This document shows positions 7,843 through 15,870 of a DNA stretch of 64,000 bases, in pieces. Position numbers and translations under genes: made by a program. Numbering within the stretch: position 1 is the first letter of the stretch; each line of letters opens with the position of its first letter. Source of the DNA: Micromonospora echinaurantiaca (GTDB lineage: Bacteria > Actinomycetota > Actinomycetes > Mycobacteriales > Micromonosporaceae). The DNA is taken from contig NZ_LT607750.1 in NCBI RefSeq assembly GCF_900090235.1, positions 1,438,501-1,502,500 on the forward strand. The letters are read 5' to 3'. The notes under the pieces are model-generated. The model was not told where the DNA came from. It searched no databases and saw nothing but the letters and a program-made list of their open reading frames with translations.

Positions 7843-8754
7843 ATGCGGCATGGCAGGTACCCGTTCATCGTCGGCTTCCTGGCGGTGCCGGTCGCGATCT
7901 ACGTGACCTTCGTCATCGGGCCGTACGCGCAGGCGTTCTATCTCGCCACCACCAACTGGCGGGGGGTGAGCGCCAACCCGAAGTTCATCGGCCTGGAGAA
8001 CTTCGAGCGGCTGCTGTCCGACGACATCTTCTGGAAAGCGGTCCGGCACCACGGTGTCCTGCTGCTTGCCATGCCGCTGCTCACGATCGTCATCGCGCTC
8101 TTCTTCGCCTTCATGCTCAACGTGGGCGGGGGGAGCCGGGGCGGCGTGATGACCGGGGTCTGGGGGTCGAAGTTCTACCGGGTGGTGTTCTTCTTCCCCC
8201 AGGTCCTGGCCGTGGTCATCGTCGGTGTGATCTTCAGCCGGGTGTACGCCCCGGACGACAGCGGGCTGCTCAACGGCGCGCTGGGACTGTTCGGGCTGGA
8301 TCCGGTGCTCTTCATGGCCAACCCCAAGATCGCGCTCTGGTCGATCGTGGGCGTGCTGGTCTGGCAGGCGGTCGGCTTTTACGTGGTGCTCTTCTCCGCC
8401 GGCATGGCCTCGGTGCCGAAGGACATCTACGAGGCGGCGACCATCGACGGGGCCGGGCGGGCCGCCATGTTCTTCAAGGTGACCCTGCCGCTGCTCTGGG
8501 ACACCCTCCAGGTCGCCTGGGTCTACCTCGGTATCGCCGCGTTCGACGCGTTCGCCATCGTGCAGGTCCTCTCGGTCGACCAGGGCGGCCCGGACGGAGC
8601 CACCACGGTGCTGGGCATGGAGATCTACCGCAACGCGTTCAGCTACTCCCAGTTCGGCTACGCCTCGGCGATGGGCGTGGCGCTGTTCTTCCTGACGATC
8701 ACGTTCGCGGCGCTCACCCTGCGCGTCAGCCGGCGTGACACGATCGAGCTGTAA
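7843..8754 (+). CDS. NgcF-like sugar ABC transporter permease (set 2)
   Basis: MalF-class permease of 303 residues with six predicted membrane spans and an EAA loop near residue 196 (EAATIDGAGRAAMF). It is clearly paralogous to the gene at 423: both open M[KR]HG[KR]YP and share the ENFERLL segment and the SKFYR/TSFYR motif before the third span. The ATG lies 32 bases after the binding-protein stop, with GAGCGGAG as a weak ribosome site. The next gene starts 13 bases after its stop. It belongs to the same operon as the binding protein. Confidence 0.92.
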   Translation: MRHGRYPFIVGFLAVPVAIYVTFVIGPYAQAFYLATTNWRGVSANPKFIGLENFERLLSDDIFWKAVRHHGVLLLAMPLLTIVIALFFAFMLNVGGGSRGGVMTGVWGSKFYRVVFFFPQVLAVVIVGVIFSRVYAPDDSGLLNGALGLFGLDPVLFMANPKIALWSIVGVLVWQAVGFYVVLFSAGMASVPKDIYEAATIDGAGRAAMFFKVTLPLLWDTLQVAWVYLGIAAFDAFAIVQVLSVDQGGPDGATTVLGMEIYRNAFSYSQFGYASAMGVALFFLTITFAALTLRVSRRDTIEL

Positions 8755-8767
8755 GGCGGGGTCTGCG

Positions 8768-9703
8768 ATGACGACAGAAATTGCACCGAGCGCCCCGGCC
8801 GCCCCGGCCGGCCCGGGCACCCCCGACCCCCGGCGGGGCCGGCTCGGCCGGCGGGGGCAGCGCGCCGAGGTCGGCCTGCTCAGCGGCCTCGGGCACATCG
8901 CCCTGCTGGTCTGGGCCATCCTCGTGGTCGCGCCGCTGGTCTGGACCATCCTCGCCTCGTTCAAGAGCAACACTGAGATCTTCCTGGGCAGCCCGTTCGC
9001 GCTGCCGGAGGTGTTCAACTTCGGCAGCTACGCCCGGGCATGGAGCGAGGCGAACGTCGGGCGGTACTTCCTCAACAGCGTCCTGGTGGTGTCGCTGAGC
9101 ACCGCCGGCACCATGCTGTTCGGTTCGATGGCCGCGTACGTGCTGGCCCGCTATCCGTTCCCGGGCAACCGGGCGATCTACTACCTGTTCGTCTCCGGCC
9201 TGGCGTTCCCGGTCTTCCTCGCCCTGGTGCCGCTGTTCCTGGTGGTCAACAACCTGGGCCTGCTGAACACCTACACCGGCCTGATCCTGGTCTACATCGC
9301 CTACTCCTTGCCGTTCACCGTCTTCTTCCTGGCCGCGTTCTTCAAGACGTTGCCGCAGTCGGTGGCGGAGGCGGCGATGATCGACGGCGCGTCGCACACC
9401 CGGCTGTTCTTCCGGATCATGATGCCGATGGCCCGGCCGGGCCTGGTCAGCATCGCGATCTTCAACATCATCGGCCAGTGGAACCAGTACCTGCTGCCGG
9501 TGGCGCTGATGCAGGGCGAGGGCGCCGACCAGAAGTGGGTGCTGACCCAGGGCATCGCCAGCATCTCCACCTCGGCCGGCTACGAGGCCGACTGGGCGGC
9601 CCTGTTCGCCGCGCTCACCCTGTCGATCCTGCCGATGATCATCGTCTACGCCATCTTCCAGCGCCAGATCCAGTCCGGCCTCACCTCCGGCGCCGTCAAG
9701 TAA
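8768..9703 (+). CDS. NgcG-like sugar ABC transporter permease (set 2)
   Basis: MalG-class permease, 311 residues from the ATG at 8768. A GTG-led frame from 8735 would overlap the previous gene and adds an unlikely leader. The Ala/Pro/Gly-rich cytoplasmic N-terminus of about 35 residues is followed by six membrane spans and an EAA loop (EAAMIDGASHTRLFF). The C-terminus is [14 protein letters not shown]. It is the last gene of the second amino-sugar operon; a very strong palindromic terminator follows about 45 bases after the stop. Like the first set, this operon has no ATPase gene. Confidence 0.92.
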   Translation: MTTEIAPSAPAAPAGPGTPDPRRGRLGRRGQRAEVGLLSGLGHIALLVWAILVVAPLVWTILASFKSNTEIFLGSPFALPEVFNFGSYARAWSEANVGRYFLNSVLVVSLSTAGTMLFGSMAAYVLARYPFPGNRAIYYLFVSGLAFPVFLALVPLFLVVNNLGLLNTYTGLILVYIAYSLPFTVFFLAAFFKTLPQSVAEAAMIDGASHTRLFFRIMMPMARPGLVSIAIFNIIGQWNQYLLPVALMQGEGADQKWVLTQGIASISTSAGYEADWAALFAALTLSILPMIIVYAIFQRQIQSGLTSGAVK

Positions 9704-9748
9704 CCCACCCCGGACCCCGGACCCCGACCCTCGGACCCCGACGCCCGG

Positions 9749-9806
9749 CTCGTTCACGGAAAGAGTGGCCATTCCCCGTGGAATGGCCACTCTTTCCGTG
9801 CACGAG
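9749..9806. terminator. Long perfect hairpin, terminator of the second transporter operon
   Basis: A 21-base stem without mismatches (arms 9755-9775 and 9780-9800) encloses a 4-base loop CCGT. One mismatch outward, five more pairs (CTCGT/ACGAG) extend it to about 27 pairs. It lies just after the permease stop and 68 bases before the polymerase gene. There is no T-run, as is common for actinobacterial terminators. Confidence 0.8.
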
Positions 9807-9873
9807 CGCCGTTGGGGTGGCGGGGGCGGGTGGGGTGGCGGGAGTGTCGCACGGGCGAGGCAGAATCGCGTCC

Positions 9874-11547
9874 GTGCTGGTGGCGGTGGTGTCCGACGAG
9901 CGGGGCGGGGGCGCCCTGCGACCGCTCGACGCCGCCGGCCGCCCCACCGGCCCGGTCGAGCCGGCCGCCGATCTGGCCGCCGCGGTGGCCGCCCGGGAGC
10001 GGGCCGAGCACCCCCGGTGGGTCTGGGCGTCCGGGGCCGCCGTCTACCCGGCCCTGTTGCGCGCCGGGGTGCGGGTCGAACGCTGCCACGACGTGGAGCT
10101 GACCGAGGGGCTGCTGCTCGGCCACGCCGGCCGCTGGGGCGAACCGCGGTCGTTCGCCGCCGCCTGGGCCCGGCGCACCGGCGCCCCGGTGCCGGCCGAC
10201 CCGCCGCCGCGCCCGGCCGCCCCGCCCGGCCACGGGCAGGACGCGCTCTTCGACACCCTGCCCGGCCCGCCGGGGCCGGGCCTCGACGCCCTGGTCGAGG
10301 TGTACGCCGACCAGCTCGCCCGGATCGCCGCCACCGAGCATCCCGGCCGGTTCCGGCTGCTGGTCGCCGCCGAGTCGGCCGGCGCGCTGATCGCTGTCGA
10401 GATGGGCGCGGCCGGGCTGCCCTGGCGGGCGGAGGTGCACGACGAGATCCTCGCCGAGCTGCTCGGCGAGCCGTCCCCGGTCGGCGGCCCACCCCGCCGG
10501 CTGGCCGAGTTGGCCGCCCGGATCGCCGACGCGTTCGGCGTACGCCAGCTGCACGCCGACTCCCCGGCGGAGCTGTTGCGGGCGTTCGCCCGGGCCGGCG
10601 TGGAGCTGCCCAACACCCGGGCCTGGGTGCTGCGCGGGGTGGACCACCCGGCGGTGCCGCTGGTCCTGGAATACAAGGAGCTCTACCGGATCTGGACGGC
10701 GCACGGCTGGGCCTGGCGCGACGCCTGGGTGCGCGACGGCCGGTTCCAGCCGGAGTACGTGCCCGGCGGGGTGGTCTCCGGCCGGTGGGCGACCCGGGGC
10801 GGCGGCGCGTTGCAGATCCCGAAGGTGATCCGGCGGGCGGTGGTGGCTGACTCCGGCTGGCGGTTCGTGGTCGCCGACGCCGGCCAGTTGGAGCCTCGGG
10901 TGCTCGCCGCGGTCTCCGGCGACGCCCGGCTCGCCGCGGCCGGCGGGGCCGGCGACCTCTACGCCGCGCTCGCCCAGGACGCGTTCGGCGGCGACCGGGG
11001 CCGCGCCAAGGTGGCCCTGCTCGGCGCGATGTACGGGCAGACCGGCGGGGCGGCGGTGCCGGCGCTGGCGGTGCTGCGCCGCAGCTACCCGACGGGGTTC
11101 GGCTACGTCGAGGCGGCGGCCCGCACGGGCGAGGCCGGCGGGCTGGTCCGGTCCTGGCTCGGGCGCACCTGTCCACCGGGGACGGCCGGCTTCGCCGACG
11201 GCGAGGAGGGCGACCCGGACGCCGGGGCCGACCCGCAGTCGACCCGGGCGCGGGCGGCGCGTTCCCGGGGCCGGTTCACCCGCAACTTCGTCATCCAGGC
11301 CACCGCCGCCGAGTGGGCCGCCACGCTGCTGGCCACCCTCCGCGGCGAGCTGGCCGGCAGCGACGCCGAGCTGGTCTTCTTCCAGCACGACGAGGTGATC
11401 GTGCACTGCCCGGCCGACCTGGCCGGGGCGGTGGCCGAGGCGGTGCGCCGGGCCGGCGAGCGGGCCACGACGCTGCTGTTCGGCGACACGCCGGTGCGGT
11501 TCCCGCTCGATCTGTCCATCGTCGACTGCTACGCCGACGCGGACTGA
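9874..11547 (+). CDS. Bifunctional 3'-5' exonuclease / DNA polymerase (Pol I-like family A)
   Basis: Family A polymerase-like protein, 557 residues from GTG 9874, the usual length of the actinobacterial short Pol I-like form. The N-terminal 200 residues correspond to a weak exonuclease-like region. Polymerase motif A is VVADAGQLEPRVLA near residue 330, keeping the catalytic Asp and Glu of DYSQIELR. Motif B is RAKVALLGAMYGQT near 376. Motif C is FFQHDEV near 503. No 5'-nuclease domain is present. All key residues look intact, so it should be active, probably in repair or backup synthesis. It is monocistronic, between the terminator at 9749 and a hairpin at 11723. Confidence 0.85.
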   Translation: MLVAVVSDERGGGALRPLDAAGRPTGPVEPAADLAAAVAARERAEHPRWVWASGAAVYPALLRAGVRVERCHDVELTEGLLLGHAGRWGEPRSFAAAWARRTGAPVPADPPPRPAAPPGHGQDALFDTLPGPPGPGLDALVEVYADQLARIAATEHPGRFRLLVAAESAGALIAVEMGAAGLPWRAEVHDEILAELLGEPSPVGGPPRRLAELAARIADAFGVRQLHADSPAELLRAFARAGVELPNTRAWVLRGVDHPAVPLVLEYKELYRIWTAHGWAWRDAWVRDGRFQPEYVPGGVVSGRWATRGGGALQIPKVIRRAVVADSGWRFVVADAGQLEPRVLAAVSGDARLAAAGGAGDLYAALAQDAFGGDRGRAKVALLGAMYGQTGGAAVPALAVLRRSYPTGFGYVEAAARTGEAGGLVRSWLGRTCPPGTAGFADGEEGDPDAGADPQSTRARAARSRGRFTRNFVIQATAAEWAATLLATLRGELAGSDAELVFFQHDEVIVHCPADLAGAVAEAVRRAGERATTLLFGDTPVRFPLDLSIVDCYADAD

Positions 11548-11722
11548 CGCTCGGCTGACGCGGGCGGCGGATCCGTCGCGGCGCACCACCCCCGGCCCCG
11601 CCCGCGCTGACCACCGGCTCAGCTTATGGTGATCAGTCCGGTGGATAACGGTTGCACTATTTTCCCTTTTCGCCCCGCTACCCGATCCGCCCCCTCCTCG
11701 TTGCTCCCGATGTCCGTACGAC

Positions 11723-11758
11723 GGAGCGGGCCGTGCCCCCTGGGCCACGGTCCGCTCC
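11723..11758 (+). other. Strong hairpin upstream of the MobA-like gene
   Basis: GGAGCGGGCCGTG and its near-complement CACGGTCCGCTCC form a GC-rich stem (one G-U pair if RNA) with a short C-rich loop. It lies 165 bases after the polymerase stop and just before the ribosome site AAAGGGGG of the next gene. It could end polymerase transcripts or be a 5'-UTR structure of the MobA-like gene. No T-run is present. Confidence 0.5.
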
Positions 11759-11796
11759 ACGGTAAAGGGGGCGCAGCGCTGAACCGGATCGCAGGA

Positions 11797-12390
11797 ATGA
11801 TCATCGCCGCGGGCGGCGGCCGCCGCATCGGTGGCCCGGAAGCCCTGCTGCACCAGGGCGAGAAGCCGCTGGTCAGCCGGATGATCGACACGATGGCCGA
11901 GGCGGGCTGCGCACCGCTGGTGGTCGTACTGGGCGCCGCGGCCGACCAGGTGCGCGAGACGGCGGACCTGACCGGGGCCACCGTGGTGGTCAACCGGGCC
12001 TGGGGGACCGGCGTCGGGTCGTCCATCCGCGCCGGCCTGGCCGCGCTGGACGACGAGGCGATCGAGGCGGTCGTGGTGGTGCCGGTCGACATGCCCGGCC
12101 TGACCGCCGCCGCAGTGCGCCGGGTGGTCGCCCTGCCGTACCCGGACGTGCTGGTCTGCGCCACCTACGGCGGGCTGCGCGGCTACCCGATGCTGTTCGG
12201 CCGCCGGCACTGGTCCGGCATCGCCACCCTGGCCAGCGCCGACGTCGGCGCCCGGCCCTACCTGCTGGCGCACAAGGACCAGATCGTCGACATCTCGTGC
12301 GACTCGGTGGCCGACGGCAGCCGGGTCGACACCCCGGAGCTGATGGCGCTCTACGGCCTCACCGTCCCGCCCCAGCGCGTCGGCGTCTAG
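11797..12390 (+). CDS. MobA-like NTP transferase family protein
   Basis: Nucleotidyltransferase-fold protein related to MocA/MobA molybdenum-cofactor enzymes. The nucleotide-binding loop is MIIAAGGGRRIGG and the metal site is VVPVDMPGL. The GxxK lysine that usually binds the nucleotide is Glu here (GGPEALL), so classic activity is doubtful. Start choice is uncertain: ATG 11797 gives 197 residues but begins exactly at the first strand; CTG at 11779 has AAAGGGGG nine bases upstream and adds six sensible residues; ATG 11710 would read through the hairpin. No other cofactor genes are nearby. Its substrate is unknown. Confidence 0.75.
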   Translation: MIIAAGGGRRIGGPEALLHQGEKPLVSRMIDTMAEAGCAPLVVVLGAAADQVRETADLTGATVVVNRAWGTGVGSSIRAGLAALDDEAIEAVVVVPVDMPGLTAAAVRRVVALPYPDVLVCATYGGLRGYPMLFGRRHWSGIATLASADVGARPYLLAHKDQIVDISCDSVADGSRVDTPELMALYGLTVPPQRVGV

Positions 12391-12488
12391 GCCACGCAAC
12401 CGCGGGTGGGGGTCCGCGGCCCTCGCGGCCGGTCGGACCGGGATATCGTCACCCCGGGCGGCTCCGCGCCGCGCACGGGGGAGGTCCG

Positions 12489-12992
12489 ATGTACGTCGCG
12501 ATCGGCCGGCACGTCGCCGGGGCGCTGACCGCCTGGCTGGTGTTCACCGCCGAGGGTCTGGTCGGCTGTCTCGCCCTGCTCGGCTACGCGCTGGTCACCG
12601 GCGCCGACCCCGGCGGCCCGCTGGCCGGGCCGCTGCTGCTGCTGATCGCCGCCCTGCTCGGGGCCGTCCTGGTGCCGTTGCTCTTCGCGCCGGCGGTGCT
12701 GCTCGGTGAGGCGGTCGGGCGGCGGCGCAACCCCTTGGTCGGCACGTTGACCGGCACCGCGGCGGCGATGCTGCTGGCGGCCCTGTACGCCGCCGGCGTC
12801 GGGGTGGCCACCGACGGGTCCCCGGCCGGCGTCGTACTGGCCTGCGTGCTCGCCGCGCTCGCCGTGGTGTGCCCGGTGCTGGCCTACACCCTGACCGTCC
12901 GCGCTGGCCGGTGGGCCGAGCGGGTGCTCGGCCGCCGGATAGCCCGGTCCGCGCCGGCCGCGCCGGTCACCGGAGAGGGCGTGACCCCGTAG
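12489..12992 (+). CDS. Small integral membrane protein, unknown function
   Basis: Protein of 167 residues with four hydrophobic segments, near residues 5-35, 45-75, 90-112 and 118-143, and a basic C-terminal tail. Start ATG 12489 has GGGGGAGG 4 bases upstream. The stop lies 2 bases before the GTG of the phosphotransferase gene, so the two are probably one operon. No recognised family; it could be a small permease-like or membrane-scaffold protein, but nothing in the sequence decides. Confidence 0.7.
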   Translation: MYVAIGRHVAGALTAWLVFTAEGLVGCLALLGYALVTGADPGGPLAGPLLLLIAALLGAVLVPLLFAPAVLLGEAVGRRRNPLVGTLTGTAAAMLLAALYAAGVGVATDGSPAGVVLACVLAALAVVCPVLAYTLTVRAGRWAERVLGRRIARSAPAAPVTGEGVTP

Positions 12993-12994
12993 GC

Positions 12995-14035
12995 GTGGCA
13001 CGTCCATCGGTCGACCTGGTGCCCGCCGACACGCCGGCCGAGTCGCTGACCCACAACACTCTCAACGGGGTGACCGGCGGCATCTGGCGTACCTGCCGCG
13101 AGGGGCGGCCGGCCGTGCTGAAGCTGCTCGCCCCGCCCGGCCGGCCGGGCCCGACGCACTGGGCGGGCAGCACCGACCCGGGCCACTGGAACTACTGGCG
13201 GCGCGAGGTCGAGGCGTACCGCAGCGGGCTGGCCGCCACCGCGTACCCCGGACTGGCCGCTCCGGCGCCGCTCGCCATCGACGACCGGCCGGACGGGACG
13301 GTGGCGCTCTGGCTGACCGACGTGCCCGGCCGGCCCGGCACCACCTGCTCGGCCGCCGATCTCGGCGAGGTGGCCGGCCGGCTCGGCGCGGGGCACGCCC
13401 GCTGGCTGGCCGACCCGGGCCGCACCGGGACGAACCGGACGCCGGGCTGGCTGGCCCGGGACTGGCTGCGCGACTACACGCTCAGCCGGCCGGTGCCCGA
13501 ACCGGTGCCGTGGGAGCACCCGGTGGCCGTCGCCGCCTGGCCGGCGTCGCTGCGGGCGGGCCTGCGCCGGCTCTGGCAGCGGCGGCACGCCGTGCTGGCC
13601 GCCACCGACCGGCTGCCGCGCACCCTCTGCCACCACGACGTGTGGCCGATGAACCTGGTCTTTGCCGACACCGGTCCGGTGCTGCTCGACTGGTCGGGGG
13701 TGGGGCCGGGCCCGATCGGCGAGGACGCGGCCAACCTGGTGCTGGACACGTTCCTCGACGGGCTGGTCGACGTCGCGCTGCTCGACGAGGTGGCGGCCAT
13801 CGTGCTCGACGGGTACCGGGCCGGCCTGGGCCGCGCGGTCGACCCGGCGACGGTCACCCGCGCGGTCCGGCTCACCGGGGCGGCCAAGTACGTCTGGCTG
13901 GCCCCGTTGATGCTCACCCGGCTGGGCGGCCCGACCGGGCAGACCTACGACCGGCGCGACGAGGCCGAGATGATGGCCGGTCGCCGTCCGGTGCTGGAGC
14001 TGCTGGTCCGCTGGGCCGCCACCGGGCTCGACTGA
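12995..14035 (+). CDS. Aminoglycoside phosphotransferase (APH)-family protein
   Basis: Protein-kinase-like small-molecule phosphotransferase, 346 residues from GTG 12995. The catalytic loop is LCHHDVWPMNLVF near residue 210, with the Brenner HxDxxxxN pattern, and the metal-binding LLDWSGVG follows about 20 residues later. A long-range Lys in AVLKLLAPPG (about residue 45) fits the ATP-anchoring lysine. The family covers antibiotic kinases but also many kinases of metabolites, so resistance should not be assumed. It follows the small membrane protein gene with a 2-base gap and converges on the amidohydrolase gene. Confidence 0.82.
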   Translation: MARPSVDLVPADTPAESLTHNTLNGVTGGIWRTCREGRPAVLKLLAPPGRPGPTHWAGSTDPGHWNYWRREVEAYRSGLAATAYPGLAAPAPLAIDDRPDGTVALWLTDVPGRPGTTCSAADLGEVAGRLGAGHARWLADPGRTGTNRTPGWLARDWLRDYTLSRPVPEPVPWEHPVAVAAWPASLRAGLRRLWQRRHAVLAATDRLPRTLCHHDVWPMNLVFADTGPVLLDWSGVGPGPIGEDAANLVLDTFLDGLVDVALLDEVAAIVLDGYRAGLGRAVDPATVTRAVRLTGAAKYVWLAPLMLTRLGGPTGQTYDRRDEAEMMAGRRPVLELLVRWAATGLD

Positions 14036-14043
14036 GTGGCGGG

Positions 14044-14961
14044 TCAGTCCAACTGGAACAGGGCGGCGGCGTTGTGCCAGCAGACCGCACGCAGCCAGTC
14101 GTCGCCGAGGTCGAGCCGGGCCAGCCCGGCCAGCTGCTCGGCGTACGGGTAGGGAATGTTGGGGAAGTCGCTGCCCAGCAGCACCTTGCCGGCCAGCCCG
14201 AGCGCCCGCAGCCGGGGCAGCTCGTCGGTGGGGAAGGGCACGAACCGGTGGAAGAACGAGGTGAAGGCCATCGTGGTGTCCAGCCGCACCCGCTCGTACG
14301 CCTCGGCCAGGTCGAGGAAGGCCCGGTAGTCCGGCGCGCCCAGGTGAGCCACCACCGCGGTCAGCCGCGGGTGACGGGCGAGCAGCGCGGCGAACGGGTC
14401 CGGCCCGGTGTGCGCGGTGCCGACCGGGGCGTGCCCGGCGTGCACCACGACCGGCACCCCGGCGTCGGCGAGCAGCCCCCAGACCGGGTCCAGCGCGGGA
14501 TCGGTCGGCGCGAACCCGCCGACCTGCACGTGCACCTTGAACACCCGGGCACCGCCGGCCAGCGCGTCGGCGACGTACCGGGCGGCCGACGGCTCCGGGA
14601 AGAAGGTGGCCGAGGGGAGGCAGCCCGGGGTGGTGCGGGCGAAGTCGAGCGTCCACCGGTTCAGCTCCACCGCCATGCCGGGCCGGTGGGCGTACGCCAG
14701 GGCGCTGAACGCCCGGACGCCGAGCCGGCGCAGGTGCGCCACCCGTTCCGAGTCGCTCCACCGGTAGCGGATCGGCCACTCGGTGCCCACCAGCGGCCCG
14801 GCCGCGTCGAAGTACGCCCACACCCGGCGCAGCAGCCGGGGCGGCAGGAAGTGCACGTGCACGTCGGCCAGCCCGGGCAGGCCCAGCCCGCGCCAGAACG
14901 CCGGCACCTCGGCGTCGTCGGCCCCGGACAGCGGTGCCGCGGGGGTGGGCCGGCCGGTCAT
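14044..14961 (-). CDS. Amidohydrolase family (amidohydrolase_2-type) protein
   Basis: TIM-barrel metal-dependent hydrolase or decarboxylase, 305 residues. The first metal-binding strand is GLADVHVHFLPP near residue 30 (HxH). Later barrel strands give FKVHVQ, VVVHAG and AHLG, and the final LLGSDFPNIPYPY carries the conserved Asp with the Pro-Tyr pattern of the ACMSD/LigY-like branch. The start ATG 14961 overlaps the stop of the upstream membrane protein gene by 4 bases, so both are cotranscribed. The substrate is unknown. Confidence 0.85.
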   Translation of the reverse strand: MTGRPTPAAPLSGADDAEVPAFWRGLGLPGLADVHVHFLPPRLLRRVWAYFDAAGPLVGTEWPIRYRWSDSERVAHLRRLGVRAFSALAYAHRPGMAVELNRWTLDFARTTPGCLPSATFFPEPSAARYVADALAGGARVFKVHVQVGGFAPTDPALDPVWGLLADAGVPVVVHAGHAPVGTAHTGPDPFAALLARHPRLTAVVAHLGAPDYRAFLDLAEAYERVRLDTTMAFTSFFHRFVPFPTDELPRLRALGLAGKVLLGSDFPNIPYPYAEQLAGLARLDLGDDWLRAVCWHNAAALFQLD

Positions 14962-15767
14962 ATCTGGATGTTGAAGCGTTGCAGCACCGACGGGGCGACC
15001 AGCCCGGCGGCGGCGAGCACCGCGATCACGGTCAGCGCGGCGCGCACCACGACCACCTCGGTCTTGCTGCCGGCCCGCAGCGCGATGCTGTTCGGCAGGC
15101 CGATCATCGTCCACATCCGGCGTTTGATCGGGATCGGCCAGAGGATCGGCACTCCGGCCTTGGTGATCATGTCGCCGAGGATGTGCACGAAGCAGCCAAC
15201 GCCGACGGCGGTGCCGATCAGCGGATAACCCCGCCCGCCGGGCAGGTTGGCGGCGACGAACCAGGCCGCGCCGGCGGACACCAGGGTGACGATCACCCAG
15301 CCGGCCCGCTCCGCCCACTCGTCGAACAGCCCGCGCAACGCCAACCCGATCATGAAGAACAGGATGCCGATCACCGCCCACTTGCCGTACGCGGCGCAGA
15401 GCGCGGTGGTGCCCCAGCCGACCAGCAGGGTGAACGGGATGGTGTGGGTCAGCGTGCGGTGCCCGTTGCTGCGGCGCGGGTCGCGGCTGAGTTTGGTCGC
15501 GTAGTAGACGCCGAGTGAGATCTTCTCCATCACCTCGGCGATGAACAGGGAGAACACCCCGAAGGTGCGGGCCACGGTGGCGCCGCCCTGGTTGCGGGTG
15601 ACCTTGCCGGACAGGTCGAGGTCGGGGAAGAGGGCGCCACCGGCGCAGACCGCCGTCCCGACGGCGAGCGCGAGTGGGGACTGGTGGTAGTCGGCGAAGT
15701 GGTCCAGCGCCCACGACCCGGCCAGCCACACCGCCGCGCCGGACAGCGCGTGGGATGGTCCCATCAT
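14958..15767 (-). CDS. YdjM/DUF457-type membrane-bound metal-dependent hydrolase
   Basis: Integral membrane protein of 269 residues. The family signature is visible at both ends: MMGPSHALSGAAVWL with a metal-ligand His at the N-terminus, GGALFPDLDL near residue 45, HRTLTHTIPF near 103 and FVHILGDMITKAG near 193. This is the YdjM (LexA-regulated membrane hydrolase, DUF457) pattern. Hydrophobic spans lie between these motifs. A GGGGAGGG ribosome site precedes the ATG. A palindrome at 15803-15820 overlaps a TAGTTT -10-like element, suggesting control by a repressor. Confidence 0.85.
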   Translation of the reverse strand: MMGPSHALSGAAVWLAGSWALDHFADYHQSPLALAVGTAVCAGGALFPDLDLSGKVTRNQGGATVARTFGVFSLFIAEVMEKISLGVYYATKLSRDPRRSNGHRTLTHTIPFTLLVGWGTTALCAAYGKWAVIGILFFMIGLALRGLFDEWAERAGWVIVTLVSAGAAWFVAANLPGGRGYPLIGTAVGVGCFVHILGDMITKAGVPILWPIPIKRRMWTMIGLPNSIALRAGSKTEVVVVRAALTVIAVLAAAGLVAPSVLQRFNIQI

Positions 15768-15802
15768 CTCGGCTCACCCTCCCCAGGGATCTTGAGCGCC
15801 AA

Positions 15803-15820
15803 AACTACGCCACTGTAGTT
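15803..15820 (-). promoter_or_regulatory. Palindrome AACTAC-N6-GTAGTT over a putative -10
   Basis: Perfect 6-base arms separated by 6 bases, 36-53 bases upstream of the DUF457 gene. On the minus strand the left half contains TAGTTT, a fair -10 hexamer. A repressor bound here would block transcription. The ACTAC/GTAGT arms resemble BlaI/CopY-type operators, but no such regulator is in this window. Confidence 0.45.
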
Positions 15821-15870
15821 CAGAGCCGTGCCGCGCGGGCATCACCCGGACGGGTCCACAGGGGACGGTG

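Noticed and set aside
9754..12399. Long minus-strand frame opposite the polymerase and MobA-like genes
   Set aside because: The opposite strand encodes proteins with intact motifs; the antisense frame is Gly/Arg/Pro-rich without domains.
12995..14035. Antibiotic resistance by an aminoglycoside phosphotransferase
   Set aside because: The APH fold is shared by many metabolite kinases; nothing in the context points to a resistance role.
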